From: an uncultured Opitutia bacterium
Lineage (GTDB): Bacteria > Verrucomicrobiota > Verrucomicrobiia > Opitutales > Opitutaceae
Assembly: GCA_903938935.1 (NCBI GenBank)
Contig: CAJAFD010000571.1
Span: 1 to 10,737 of the forward strand
Reading direction: 5' to 3'
DNA: 10,737 nt
Part shown: one piece after another, positions 1-6,766 of the stretch
Layout of the letters: every line of letters starts with the position of its first letter
Numbering within the stretch: position 1 is the stretch's first letter
Program-made: the position numbers and the translations under genes
The notes under the pieces: generated by a model
The model's database searches: none
Told to the model about the DNA's origin: nothing
Seen by the model: only the letters and a program-made list of their open reading frames with translations

Positions 1-558
1 GTCGTCTTTCGGGTCGCGTTTGCTGGCGTCGATCCAATCGTCGGGCACGTGGGGCAGCACTTCCTTTTTGAAATACGCTTCGTTGAGCGCGTTGACGGTC
101 TGGCTCGGGTCGAGGGCGACGTTTTCGAAATCGCGGAGGTCGCCGTCGGCTTCGTATTCGAGGATTTTTGCGTCGTCGGCGAAGCGGCTGTGGATCGGGT
201 CGGGCTTGCTGGACTGGTGGAGGGTTTTGACGACCTTGGCGGCGGCGGGGTTTTTCCAGCAGACAGCGGCGGTGATCTGTATTTTCTTAGCGGGGTCGAG
301 CTTGAGGTCGGCGGCCTTGAGCGCGGAGTCGTAGCCGTTGAAGTCGTCCTGCTGGGCGCCAACGAGATTGGCCTGGAGCTGGCGAGCTTTTTGGAGAATC
401 GCGAGCTGGGCGCGCCAAGTGTCGGCGTCGAGCAGGTCTTTGATCTGCTTCTCTTTCAGCTCGGGGAAATCGGCTTTGAGGGCGGCGCGGATCTCGGTCT
501 CGTGGTCATCAAGCGCGCCATAAGTAGCCTTGCCCTCGGCGGCGGGTGTGTCGTCGCT
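1..558 (-). pseudogene. hsdM: HsdM C-terminal remnant (type I restriction-modification methyltransferase subunit)
   Basis: HsdM is the adenine-N6 methyltransferase and modification subunit of type I R-M complexes, working with HsdS and HsdR. I translated the minus strand by hand: 186 codons stay open from 558 to the window edge. The reading contains PDPIHSRFADDAKILEYE, then DLRDFENVALDP, then KKEVLPHVPDDWIDASK. This matches the C-terminal region of the HsdM family, where a block of the form 'REVLPHVPDAWID' precedes the final GYEI/NRYFY segment; that last segment would lie beyond position 1. The catalytic NPPF/SAM domain is absent. A TGA at 559-561 closes the frame, and no ATG, GTG or TTG follows until very late, so there is no usable start. 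I therefore read it as a 5'-truncated gene; a sequencing frameshift is the alternative. The family call is fairly firm and the pseudogene status moderate, because the 3' end is unseen. Confidence 0.7.
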
Positions 559-561
559 TCA

Positions 562-660
562 CGCGGTGCCGTAGGTCTGGTAGATCGACTCTCTGGGCAC
601 CGGCGAGGGCGCCGGGGGAGCTGCGCTGCGGGGTCGTCAGAACGCTCAGGATGACAGGGA
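562..660. repeat. Probable dispersed intergenic repeat with hairpin, next to the hsdM remnant
   Basis: No gene is visible between the hsdM remnant and the tRNA. At 643-656 the plus strand reads CGCTCAGGATGACA, whose complement is the TGTCATCCTGAGCG phrase that I recall from dispersed intergenic repeats in many GC-rich bacterial genomes. The same stretch holds a perfect 6-bp inverted repeat with a 4-nt loop, CCGGCG (600-605) and CGCCGG (610-615). The minus strand has only short frames here, for example one ending at the TGA at 559-561, and none resembles a known protein. Calling it a multi-copy repeat is inference from the motif, since only one copy lies in this window. Confidence 0.4.
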
Positions 661-694
661 AAGTGAGACTACCCGCTACTGTGTGAGCGATTAT

Positions 695-725
695 TTTAGC
701 CGGCGCATAATCGGCCTTGGCTAAA
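695..725. repeat. Inverted repeat just downstream of tRNA-Ser
   Basis: TTTAGCC at 695-701 is mirrored exactly by GGCTAAA at 719-725, a 7-bp stem around 17 nt of GC-rich sequence. It starts 11 nt past the tRNA 3' end, where a tRNA transcript would be trimmed or terminated. Neither strand has a U-run after the stem, so it is not a standard intrinsic terminator. It could also be part of a recombination site, but there is no direct evidence for that. Confidence 0.35.
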
Positions 726-735
726 CTGTCGAAAC

Positions 736-827
<92 letters not shown>

Positions 828-896
828 GAAGCAGTTCGCTAACCAATGAAGCACCTCGCCGAAGGGCAAGGCGTTTTTCAACTTCCCCTCATCTTA

Positions 897-911
897 GTCC
901 GTTAAACGGAC
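897..911. repeat. Short palindrome after the stop of the acidic protein gene
   Basis: GTCCGTT and AACGGAC are perfect inverted copies separated by one base. As RNA it would fold as a 5-bp stem with a 5-nt loop, 7 nt after the stop codon of the 919-1617 gene. No U-run follows on the minus strand, so it is at most a weak 3'-end hairpin or a protein-binding palindrome. Confidence 0.3.
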
Positions 912-918
912 CAAATCC

Positions 919-1617
919 TCACTCTTCGTCGTCTTCCGGGTCGGCGGGACGCTCGAGCTCTTCGCGGCATTCGTTGATCACGCGCAGCCAGATTTCGCGC
1001 AAATCAAAGAGTCGGGGCAACGCATAGACCCGAAACGCGACGACGGCAGGTTGGCGACCGGCTTCGTCGGAATTGAGTAAGGCGAAGGTGCTGTTGAGCA
1101 CGTTGAGCGCGCGCTTAAAGAGACTGATCGCCATCGCATAATCGCCGAAATCGAGGGCGTGAATCGCCTGGATGGCCTGATCTTCGCCGCGATGCAGCGC
1201 GGTCAGTAGGCTCAGTGACACCGGCGCGGGCAGTTGATGCGCATCCCCGGCGGCTTGTGACCACGTGTGTTGCAGGGAGTGGGTGATCGCTTTGGTGGCG
1301 ATGAAAATCGGGTTTTTGTGCAGCGTGTAGACGTCGCCCTTGTCGGGGAATTCTTCTTCGTCGTCTTCCTCGTCGTCGTCGGAATCGGGGATTTCGCCGC
1401 CTTCTTCGGTCCAGTCTTCGAGGCTCCAGCCCATCTGGGCGGCGACGGCGTCGATGCGGTCGGGCGTGTCGATGGAGGCTTCGTAAAATTTTTGGTAACG
1501 GCCGATGGATTCGTCCTGCTCGCGCAGGTAACGCTCCCAGTCGAATTCGTTCCAAGCGAGATCGCCGCGATCTTCCCACTCGTTGCCCGAGGGGCCGTCA
1601 GAATTGAAGTTACTCAT
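919..1617 (-). CDS. Conserved-looking protein of unknown function with acidic linker
   Basis: This encodes 232 aa from an ATG start. I do not recognise the family. The N-terminal third is polar and rich in Trp, Asp and Glu (about residues 12-72, with WEDRGDLAWNEFDW near the start). It leads into a highly acidic linker at about 74-93 that includes DSDDDEEDDEEEF. The second half (about 95-220) looks like a compact all-helical domain, with stretches such as ALHRGEDQAIQAIHAL and DYAMAISLFKRALNVL reminiscent of TPR-like helical hairpins. The extreme C-terminus is again acidic (PADPEDDEE). There is no signal peptide or membrane segment, so it is presumably cytoplasmic. The ribosome-binding site is weak. 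It is divergent from acyP across about 120 bp and is followed by the tRNA on the same strand. The acidic linker may simply be a flexible tether. No function is assigned. Confidence 0.8.
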   Translation of the reverse strand: MSNFNSDGPSGNEWEDRGDLAWNEFDWERYLREQDESIGRYQKFYEASIDTPDRIDAVAAQMGWSLEDWTEEGGEIPDSDDDEEDDEEEFPDKGDVYTLHKNPIFIATKAITHSLQHTWSQAAGDAHQLPAPVSLSLLTALHRGEDQAIQAIHALDFGDYAMAISLFKRALNVLNSTFALLNSDEAGRQPAVVAFRVYALPRLFDLREIWLRVINECREELERPADPEDDEE

Positions 1618-1738
1618 CAGGTTCTCTGGAAATGAGCGGGCGGATTCCGGGAATGCAAACTAAAATCCAAATCTGAGCTCATCTCGCGTGTTTTGCGGAT
1701 TGAACGCCATCCGGCGCCGCAGCTACCTTGTTCGCAAC

Positions 1739-2014
1739 ATGGCTGACGTGCATCACGAGCGGGCAATATTTACCGGACGAGTCCAAGGGGTCGGTTTTCG
1801 CTATGCGACGCTCCAAGTCGCCCGCGAATTTGAGGTCGCCGGCTGGGTGGAAAACTTGCCCGACGGCCGCGTGCAACTCGAGGCCGAGGGCCAGCCGGAA
1901 GTCGTGGCTGCGTTTATCGAGGCCGTCAGCGAGCGGATGCATGGCTACGTGCGAAAGGTCGAGCGGTACCCGGCGGCGCGACCTGCTCAATTTAGCGGGT
2001 TTGTGATCAAATGA
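1739..2014 (+). CDS. acyP: Acylphosphatase
   Basis: Acylphosphatase hydrolyses the carboxyl-phosphate bond of acyl phosphates in the cytoplasm. The 91-aa product matches the usual length of about 90 aa. It carries the first family signature as GRVQGVGFRYAT (13-24), with phosphate-binding Arg21, and the second as GWVENLPDGRV (35-45), with catalytic Asn39. I chose the ATG at 1739 because it gives the canonical size and a short lead before the first strand; an in-frame start at 1688 would add 17 atypical residues. No good Shine-Dalgarno site is visible. Its stop overlaps the start of the ABC ATPase gene by 4 nt (ATGA), so it opens a coupled operon. A biochemical link between acylphosphatase and the transporter is not implied. 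Confidence 0.95.
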   Translation: MADVHHERAIFTGRVQGVGFRYATLQVAREFEVAGWVENLPDGRVQLEAEGQPEVVAAFIEAVSERMHGYVRKVERYPAARPAQFSGFVIK

Positions 2015-2883
2015 GGGCTGGAGGCTCACCGGCGGTCGAATTGAGCGGGTTGACCAAGGATTTCGCCTTGGGCTTGCGCGGTGTGCGACTGCGCGCGGTG
2101 GACAATCTCAGCCTCGCGATCGCGCCCGGGGAAATTTTTGGTCTGCTCGGGCCCAATGGCTCCGGCAAGAGCACGACGATCAAAGTTATTCTGGGTTTGC
2201 TGCGTCCCACGTCGGGCGCGTGTCGGGTGTTTGGCGTGTCGAGCGAGCGCGTCGAGGCGCGGTTGGCCGTCGGCTATTTGCCGGAGGCGCCCAACTTTTA
2301 TCGGTTCTTGAGCGGGCGCGAACTCGTCACGTTTTACGGCCGCATCTGCGGTTTGCACGGGGCGACCCTCGCGGCGCGCGTCGTCGACGTGATGGCTTGG
2401 GTCGGGCTCGCCGAGGCGGCGGATCGACGCGTGGGAACGTATTCGAAGGGTATGTTGCAACGCATCGGCCTCGCGCAGGCGCTCGTGCATGATCCGCAAT
2501 TGGTGATTCTCGACGAGCCGACCGCGGGCGTGGATCCCATCGGGGCGGCGGCGATCACCGAGCTCATCCGCGAACTCAAGGCCCGCGGTAAAACCGTGCT
2601 CATCACCTCGCACCTGCTCGCGCAGATTGAGGACGTCTGCGACCGCGTCGCCATCCTCGACAAAGGTCGCTTGCTCGCTTGCGGCACGGTGGCGGCGTTG
2701 TCCGCCGAGGCTGAAAATTCAACCGACACGCTCAACGCCGCCGAGCAAGCCGAGCTGGCGCAATGGCTCGCCGCGCGGGGCAAGACGGCGGCGGCGCTCG
2801 GTGGCCACTCCGCGCGGCTCGATCAGATCTTTATCGAACGCGTGGAGCGCAACCGGCAGCACACGGAGGAACGTGCGTCATGA
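2011..2883 (+). CDS. ABC transporter ATP-binding protein (ABC-2 exporter type)
   Basis: This 290-aa nucleotide-binding subunit should power the permease encoded next to it from the cytoplasmic face of the inner membrane. All core motifs are present: Walker A GPNGSGKST (47-55), a GYLPE element at 88-92 in the Q-loop position, signature YSKGMLQR (144-151), Walker B VILDEP (165-170) with catalytic Glu169, D-loop AGVDP (172-176) and H-loop His201. The signature has Lys where the textbook form has Gly (YSGGM). This variant is familiar in single-domain exporters of the NosF/CcmA-like group. A tail of about 90 residues follows, the usual size for these proteins. The gene overlaps acyP and the permease gene by 4 nt each. 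The substrate cannot be read from the sequence. Confidence 0.95.
   Translation: MRAGGSPAVELSGLTKDFALGLRGVRLRAVDNLSLAIAPGEIFGLLGPNGSGKSTTIKVILGLLRPTSGACRVFGVSSERVEARLAVGYLPEAPNFYRFLSGRELVTFYGRICGLHGATLAARVVDVMAWVGLAEAADRRVGTYSKGMLQRIGLAQALVHDPQLVILDEPTAGVDPIGAAAITELIRELKARGKTVLITSHLLAQIEDVCDRVAILDKGRLLACGTVAALSAEAENSTDTLNAAEQAELAQWLAARGKTAAALGGHSARLDQIFIERVERNRQHTEERAS
2865..2870 (+). promoter_or_regulatory. Ribosome binding site of the permease gene
   Basis: GGAGGA lies 9 nt before the ATG at 2880. It is one of the few good Shine-Dalgarno matches in this window. It settles the permease start there rather than at the in-frame ATG at 2763, which would place 39 non-membrane residues inside the ATPase gene. 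Confidence 0.75.
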
Positions 2884-3704
2884 ACACCGTGCCGTTTTCG
2901 TTGCGTCGGGTGGGCTTGATCGCGGGCGTCACGCTGCGCGAGGCGTTGCGCCAAAAATTACTCCACGCGCTCGTGTTGATCGCCGCGGGATTGGTGCTCG
3001 GAGTGCGTGGGCTGCGGGATTTTAACTTCGGCGTATCGGAGCTGAAATTCATCGCCGATTTCGGCGACGGGGCGATCGCCGGCTTCGGCGCCGCGCTCAC
3101 GATCGCGCTCACGGCGCAGCTGTTTTTCAGTGAAATCGAACACCGCACCGCGCTCACGTTGCTGGCCAAACCCGTGTGGCGCACGGAATTTCTCCTCGGC
3201 AAATTTGTCGGCGTGGCGGTGGTGGCGGTGGCGTTTTGCGGATTGTTGACGGCGACGCTCGTCGGCGTGTTGGGGCAACGCCAACTCGCGTTGCAAGTCG
3301 ACCAACCCGAGACCTGGGCGGCGGCGCACGCCGTGAATTTCGGCGCGGTGTGGGTCGCGGCGTATTTGCACGCGTTGAAACTGGCGCTGCTCGCGGCCGG
3401 GACTTTGCTCGCGGCGAGCTTTGCGCAGACGCAGATTTTTGCGGTGATGGCGGGCGGCGCGGGTTTTGTGATCTGTCATTTGCAGGGCCTCGCGCAGGCG
3501 GCGTACGAGCGCAATGGCGCCTCGCTCATGACCGTGCCGGCGACGCTGATTCATTGGATGTTTCCTGATTTCCAGCGCTTCGCGCTACCCGCCGATGGAG
3601 CTTGGACGTGGAGCGGTCTCGCGCAGGTGACGGCGTACGCGGGCGTTTACGCGGCGGTCGCGCTCGCGCTGGCGGTCCGCTCTTTTCGCGAACGTGAAGT
3701 CTAG
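2880..3704 (+). CDS. ABC-2-type transporter permease
   Basis: This integral membrane subunit pairs with the preceding ATPase. The 274-aa product has about six hydrophobic segments (roughly 27-43, 63-82, 108-130, 155-179, 183-200 and 246-266). Between the second and third is the cytoplasmic block SEIEHRTALTLLAKPVWRTE followed by FLLGKF (about 84-109). This matches the family pattern 'E...T...LLAKPVSR..FLLGK' seen in ABC-2 permeases such as NosY-like proteins. The start overlaps the ATPase stop by 4 nt and has its own Shine-Dalgarno site. The end overlaps the next gene by 11 nt. Translational coupling on both sides points to a fixed complex. There is no clue to the cargo, and no outer-membrane partner or membrane-fusion protein is visible nearby. 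Confidence 0.9.
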   Translation: MNTVPFSLRRVGLIAGVTLREALRQKLLHALVLIAAGLVLGVRGLRDFNFGVSELKFIADFGDGAIAGFGAALTIALTAQLFFSEIEHRTALTLLAKPVWRTEFLLGKFVGVAVVAVAFCGLLTATLVGVLGQRQLALQVDQPETWAAAHAVNFGAVWVAAYLHALKLALLAAGTLLAASFAQTQIFAVMAGGAGFVICHLQGLAQAAYERNGASLMTVPATLIHWMFPDFQRFALPADGAWTWSGLAQVTAYAGVYAAVALALAVRSFREREV

Positions 3705-4482
3705 GCTGCGCACGCTTTTGATCGCGGTCGGGGCGCTCGCATTGACGGGGGCGTTGCTTAATCGCGTGTGGCCGGCGGCACCGGCGGCGACGGCGCAACG
3801 CGGGACGTTGTCGGCCTCGCCGGGGGCGGGCGCGCTTTTGGGATGGCTCGGGGGATTCCGGGCTTTGGCGGCAGATTTTTTGTGGATTCGGATGTACGCG
3901 GGCTGGGAGCAACGCGATTTGCCGGGCACGCAGACGTTGTTGCGCGCTGTGGTGGCGGTGGACCCGCGGCCACTTTATTTTTGGCTGAACGGGGCGCGTA
4001 TCTTGGCGTACGATTTGCCCGTGTGGCGCATCGACGCCGAGGGCGGCTACGATGCGGTGCCGGAAACGCGACGGCGTGTGATCGAGATCGAGCACGCGCG
4101 CCTGGCGCTGGCGCAGATCGCGGCGGCGCGGCACGTGCAGTCCGACACGATCGCGCTCTGGATCGAGCAAGCGCACATCGAGCTAAATAAATTGGGCGAT
4201 GTCGGCGCCGCGGCGGCGAGTTATCGACGAGCGTGGGAGGAAAAAGGCGGGCCGTATTACGCAGCGCGGATTTATGCCGAGCTGTTGAAACGACAAGGGC
4301 GCAACGCCGAGGCTTACGCGTGGTTGTGCGCCTTGTATCCGCAGTTGCCGCGCGACGACGAAGCGGCGGACGCGCCCTTGGTGTTGACGCGCATCAAGGA
4401 GCTGGAGCGGACGTTGCGCATGGCGCCGGAACAGGCCTTTCGGCCCGAGGCGCCGGCGGTGCCGGTTGGACGCAGCCTTTGA
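3694..4482 (+). CDS. Membrane-anchored helical-repeat protein of unknown function, coupled to the ABC transporter
   Basis: This encodes 262 aa from a GTG start lying 11 nt inside the permease gene. An N-terminal hydrophobic stretch (about 7-23), preceded by Lys/Arg, looks like a signal anchor, followed by a Pro/Ala-rich linker. The most striking block is about residues 50-107: GWLGGFRALAADFLWIRMY, then WEQRD, then a helix ending in PLYFWLNGARILAYD. This has the feel of a conserved motif I associate with uncharacterised proteins beside ABC-2 transporters. The rest is helical and TPR-like (about 131-213, with IEQAHIELNKLGDVGAAAASY and YYAARIYAELLKRQGR). It probably sits in the inner membrane with its repeats in the periplasm, so it could be an accessory or cargo-recognition subunit. 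That role is inference from the overlap alone. Confidence 0.85.
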   Translation: MKSRLRTLLIAVGALALTGALLNRVWPAAPAATAQRGTLSASPGAGALLGWLGGFRALAADFLWIRMYAGWEQRDLPGTQTLLRAVVAVDPRPLYFWLNGARILAYDLPVWRIDAEGGYDAVPETRRRVIEIEHARLALAQIAAARHVQSDTIALWIEQAHIELNKLGDVGAAAASYRRAWEEKGGPYYAARIYAELLKRQGRNAEAYAWLCALYPQLPRDDEAADAPLVLTRIKELERTLRMAPEQAFRPEAPAVPVGRSL

Positions 4483-4523
4483 CAGCTCGTGGGCATCGCA
4501 CGCAGTTTTTGGGGGTGAACGCG

Positions 4524-5408
4524 GTGAATCCTCCAACGTTTTTAAAGATTTGGTTCAGTGCGACGCGGCCGCGGACTTTGCCCGCGGCGTTGGCCCCGGT
4601 CTTGGTGGGAACGGCGCTCGCGGCGCACGTGGGGCGCGCGGATTTCGGGGCGGCCGCGCTGTGTCTGTTGTTTGCGGGCTTGATCCAAATCGGGACGAAT
4701 TTCGCGAACGATTATTTTGATTACATGAAAGGCGCGGACTCGGAGACGCGCGTAGGGCCGTTGCGCGCGGTGGCGGCGGGCTGGGTGCGGCCCGAGGTGA
4801 TGCGACGGGCGATGATCGCGGTGTTTGCGGCGGCGTTTGTGGCGGGGCTCGGCTTGATTGCGTGGGGTGGCCCTTGGCTGATTTTGATCGGAGTCGCGAG
4901 TATCGTGTGCGGGGTGGCTTACACGGGCGGGCCGTGGCCGTTGGGCTACAACGGGCTCGGCGATGTGTTTGTGTTTATATTTTTCGGACTCGTGGCGGTG
5001 GGGGCGACGTACTTCGTGCAGGCGGGCGCGCTCACGCTGGACGTGTGGCTCGCGGCGGTGCCGGTGGGATTTTTGGCGGCGAATATTTTGGTCGTGAATA
5101 ACTATCGCGACGCGCCGACGGATGCGGTCGCGGGGAAGCGTACGCTTGTGGTGCGTTTCGGGCTGAGATTTGCGCGGGCACAGTTCACGGGCTCGCTCGT
5201 GGTCGCGGGGGCGATACCGGTGGTGTTTTGGGCGCGCGGTTTTTCGGCGTGGTGCTTGTTGCCGTTGGTGCTGGCACCGGTGGCGTGGCGGCATGCGCGG
5301 TGTTTGCGCGAGAGTCGGACGCCTGCGGAGTTGATCGCGTTGCTCGGCGATACAGGAAAATTACTCGCGGCCTACGCGGGGTTGGCGGCGGCGGGGTTTG
5401 TGCTCTGA
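4524..5408 (+). CDS. menA: 1,4-dihydroxy-2-naphthoate polyprenyltransferase
   Basis: MenA attaches the polyprenyl tail to 1,4-dihydroxy-2-naphthoate in the inner membrane, giving demethylmenaquinone. The 294-aa product has the UbiA-family layout of many membrane helices and two Asp-rich loops. The first is NDYFDYMKGADSE (62-74) followed by RVGPLRAVAAG, close to the MenA form 'NDYFDFIKGADTxERVGPxRAVASG'. The second is NNYRDAPTDAVAGKRTL (192-208). GYNGLGDVFVFIFFG (141-155) is also typical of MenA rather than UbiA. I chose the GTG at 4524, which has a G-rich run 7 nt upstream; the GTG at 4515 is an alternative. It lies 41 nt after the anchored-protein gene and probably shares its transcript. No other men genes are in the window. 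Confidence 0.93.
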   Translation: MNPPTFLKIWFSATRPRTLPAALAPVLVGTALAAHVGRADFGAAALCLLFAGLIQIGTNFANDYFDYMKGADSETRVGPLRAVAAGWVRPEVMRRAMIAVFAAAFVAGLGLIAWGGPWLILIGVASIVCGVAYTGGPWPLGYNGLGDVFVFIFFGLVAVGATYFVQAGALTLDVWLAAVPVGFLAANILVVNNYRDAPTDAVAGKRTLVVRFGLRFARAQFTGSLVVAGAIPVVFWARGFSAWCLLPLVLAPVAWRHARCLRESRTPAELIALLGDTGKLLAAYAGLAAAGFVL

Positions 5409-5409
5409 A

Positions 5410-5435
5410 CGCGGGCGGGACGCGCGGTTTTTTTT
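5410..5435 (+). terminator. Possible weak intrinsic terminator after menA
   Basis: CGCG at 5410-5413 can pair with CGCG at 5423-5426 (or 5421-5424), followed almost at once by eight T residues (5428-5435). It sits directly after the menA stop and before the convergent end of the Asp-box gene. The stem is only 4 bp, so the call rests mainly on the T-run and the position. Confidence 0.4.
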
Positions 5436-5439
5436 AAGC

Positions 5440-6621
5440 TCAGTCGATTTTTAAAATCGTGCCGGCGAGATGTTGGATCGGACCGGCGCCTTTGAAATAG
5501 TACGCGACGAGGACGTGGTGCGCGTCGATCTGCACGGACCACGGGTAGCCGAGATCGGTGGTGGTGCCGTCGGCGCGCAGGATAATCTCGGGCGCGGTGG
5601 CGGCGTTGGTGCATTCGGGGTTGAGGATGCGGGCGCGGATGCCGAGCGGCGCGTGGCGGTAGCCGTAGGTGAGAAGGACGCGTTGGTCGGGTAGCCGTAG
5701 GGCCTGGAGCGGGTGGCCGCGGAAACCGAGACGTTGCCACGGTTGAAAGGATTTACCGCCATCGGTGGAGCGGGCGAGGCAGGCGTCGTCCTCGAGACCT
5801 TCGCTGCGGAGGAAGGCAACGAGGGCGCAGGAGGGTGTTTCGAGGAGAGAGGTTTCGTTGAAGGAGGCTGCGGGATCGGTGGCGATCGGGCAGGAATACT
5901 GCCACGTGCGCCCCTGATCGTTGGAGATAAGGAGATAGTTGGACGTGCGGCGTGGGGCGTCGCGGTCGGTGGCGGCGCAGGCCCAATAAAGACGGCCGTC
6001 GCGGCCCTCGATGGGCGCGCCGCGATTGTAGGCGGCGATCGGTTGACCGAAGGGATCGTGGAGAATTTCGGCGGCGAGATGGGGTGGTTTGAACGGGCCG
6101 GTCCAAGATTGAGCGCCGTCGCTCGAGCGCAGGTAGTAACCGCCGTTGAAAATTGAGCCGGGAAAGTTTTGGAGAAATGGAGCTTTGAGTTTCGCGACGC
6201 CGTCGGGGCGGAGAAAACTCCAGCCGTAGCTGAAACACAGCAAGGTGCCGTCGCGGAGTTGGAGTAGGCAGGGGTCTTGGGAGCCGCCGAAGGCATCGGC
6301 GTGGATGAGCGTGGGTTCGGGGGACCACGTAACGCCATCGCGCGAGCGCAGGAGCATGAGTTGGCTGTTGGGATCGACGTGGTTGTTGCCGGCTTCGCCG
6401 AAAATTTTGCGGTTGGGGGCGCGGCGGAAAGAAAGGAGGAATTCGCCGTCGGGCCGGCGGATTACCGACGGAAACGCGGAGTGAAAACGTGGGTTTTCGT
6501 AGATGACGATGTCTTTGATTTTTTGGGGCGCGGCGTTAGGCGTGGCGGCGCGGAGAAGCGGGGCGCAGGCGAGGGCGAGCGCGAGGGCGGATCGGATTAA
6601 ATGGCGAAGATTTGAGGTCAC
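5440..6621 (-). CDS. Secreted Asp-box (sialidase-fold) protein, probably not a true sialidase
   Basis: This encodes 393 aa from a GTG start. An N-terminal signal peptide is likely: Arg5 and Arg10, hydrophobic core about 11-23, cleavage near Ala25/Ala26. Four Asp-box (BNR) motifs show a beta-propeller: SRDGVTW (93-99, shortened), SSDGAQSW (166-173, Ala for Gly), SNDQGRTW (233-240) and STDGGKSF (285-292). The fold is shared by sialidases and several other glycosidases or binding proteins. The FRIP motif that gives GH33 sialidases their first active-site arginine is replaced by SAFPSV at 48-53, so I doubt sialidase activity. It likely acts on, or binds, a glycan outside the cytoplasm. It faces menA tail to tail and follows the trxA terminator, so it is probably transcribed alone. 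No clear promoter is seen. Confidence 0.85.
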   Translation of the reverse strand: MTSNLRHLIRSALALALACAPLLRAATPNAAPQKIKDIVIYENPRFHSAFPSVIRRPDGEFLLSFRRAPNRKIFGEAGNNHVDPNSQLMLLRSRDGVTWSPEPTLIHADAFGGSQDPCLLQLRDGTLLCFSYGWSFLRPDGVAKLKAPFLQNFPGSIFNGGYYLRSSDGAQSWTGPFKPPHLAAEILHDPFGQPIAAYNRGAPIEGRDGRLYWACAATDRDAPRRTSNYLLISNDQGRTWQYSCPIATDPAASFNETSLLETPSCALVAFLRSEGLEDDACLARSTDGGKSFQPWQRLGFRGHPLQALRLPDQRVLLTYGYRHAPLGIRARILNPECTNAATAPEIILRADGTTTDLGYPWSVQIDAHHVLVAYYFKGAGPIQHLAGTILKID

Positions 6622-6706
6622 AGGGGCGCAGGGGGTTTAGGCGAGTTGGGACGGGAGCGCGGAACGGCGCAATGGCGAAGCGTTCGGGCGGGAGCGGAGA
6701 GCGCAC

Positions 6707-6736
6707 AAAAAAGCCCCGACGGGGAAACGTCGGGGC
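6707..6736 (-). terminator. Strong intrinsic terminator after trxA
   Basis: On the minus strand a perfect 9-bp stem, GCCCCGACG with CGTCGGGGC, closes a 6-nt loop. Six U residues follow it (complement of 6707-6712). It lies 30 nt past the trxA stop and ends the long minus-strand run. It also separates that run from the Asp-box gene, which starts about 85 nt further on. Confidence 0.93.
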
Positions 6737-6766
6737 AGGAAGTTTTCGGTGAGCAGCGCGGGGCGA

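Noticed and set aside
49..654. Long plus-strand open frame (201 codons) at the left edge
   Set aside because: It is antisense to the recognisable HsdM reading. Its Gly/Val/Glu-rich translation is typical of a mirror frame in GC-rich DNA and matches no family I know.
854..878. Hairpin CCTCGCC/GGCAAGG followed by TTTTT on the plus strand, a possible terminator
   Set aside because: No plus-strand gene lies upstream and the plus-strand stem has a C-A mismatch. On the minus strand the stem pairs (with a G-U) but no U-run follows it.
1618..1738. Promoters for the divergent pair at 919-1617 and 1739
   Set aside because: I looked for -35/-10 pairs on both strands and found none with acceptable spacing and match. 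Promoters are likely present but cannot be placed.
2763..2879. N-terminal extension of the permease from an earlier ATG
   Set aside because: It would sit inside the ATPase gene and add 39 Arg/Gly-rich residues. The ATG at 2880 has a good Shine-Dalgarno site and an ATGA overlap.
4233..4523. N-terminal extension of MenA from 4233
   Set aside because: It overlaps the anchored-protein gene and reads as a frame shadow. Family similarity begins just after the GTG at 4524.
5445..5459. Perfect 7-bp AT-rich palindrome CGATTTT/AAAATCG
   Set aside because: It lies inside the last codons of the Asp-box gene and has a 1-nt spacer. It is probably a by-product of the Lys-Ile-Asp codons.
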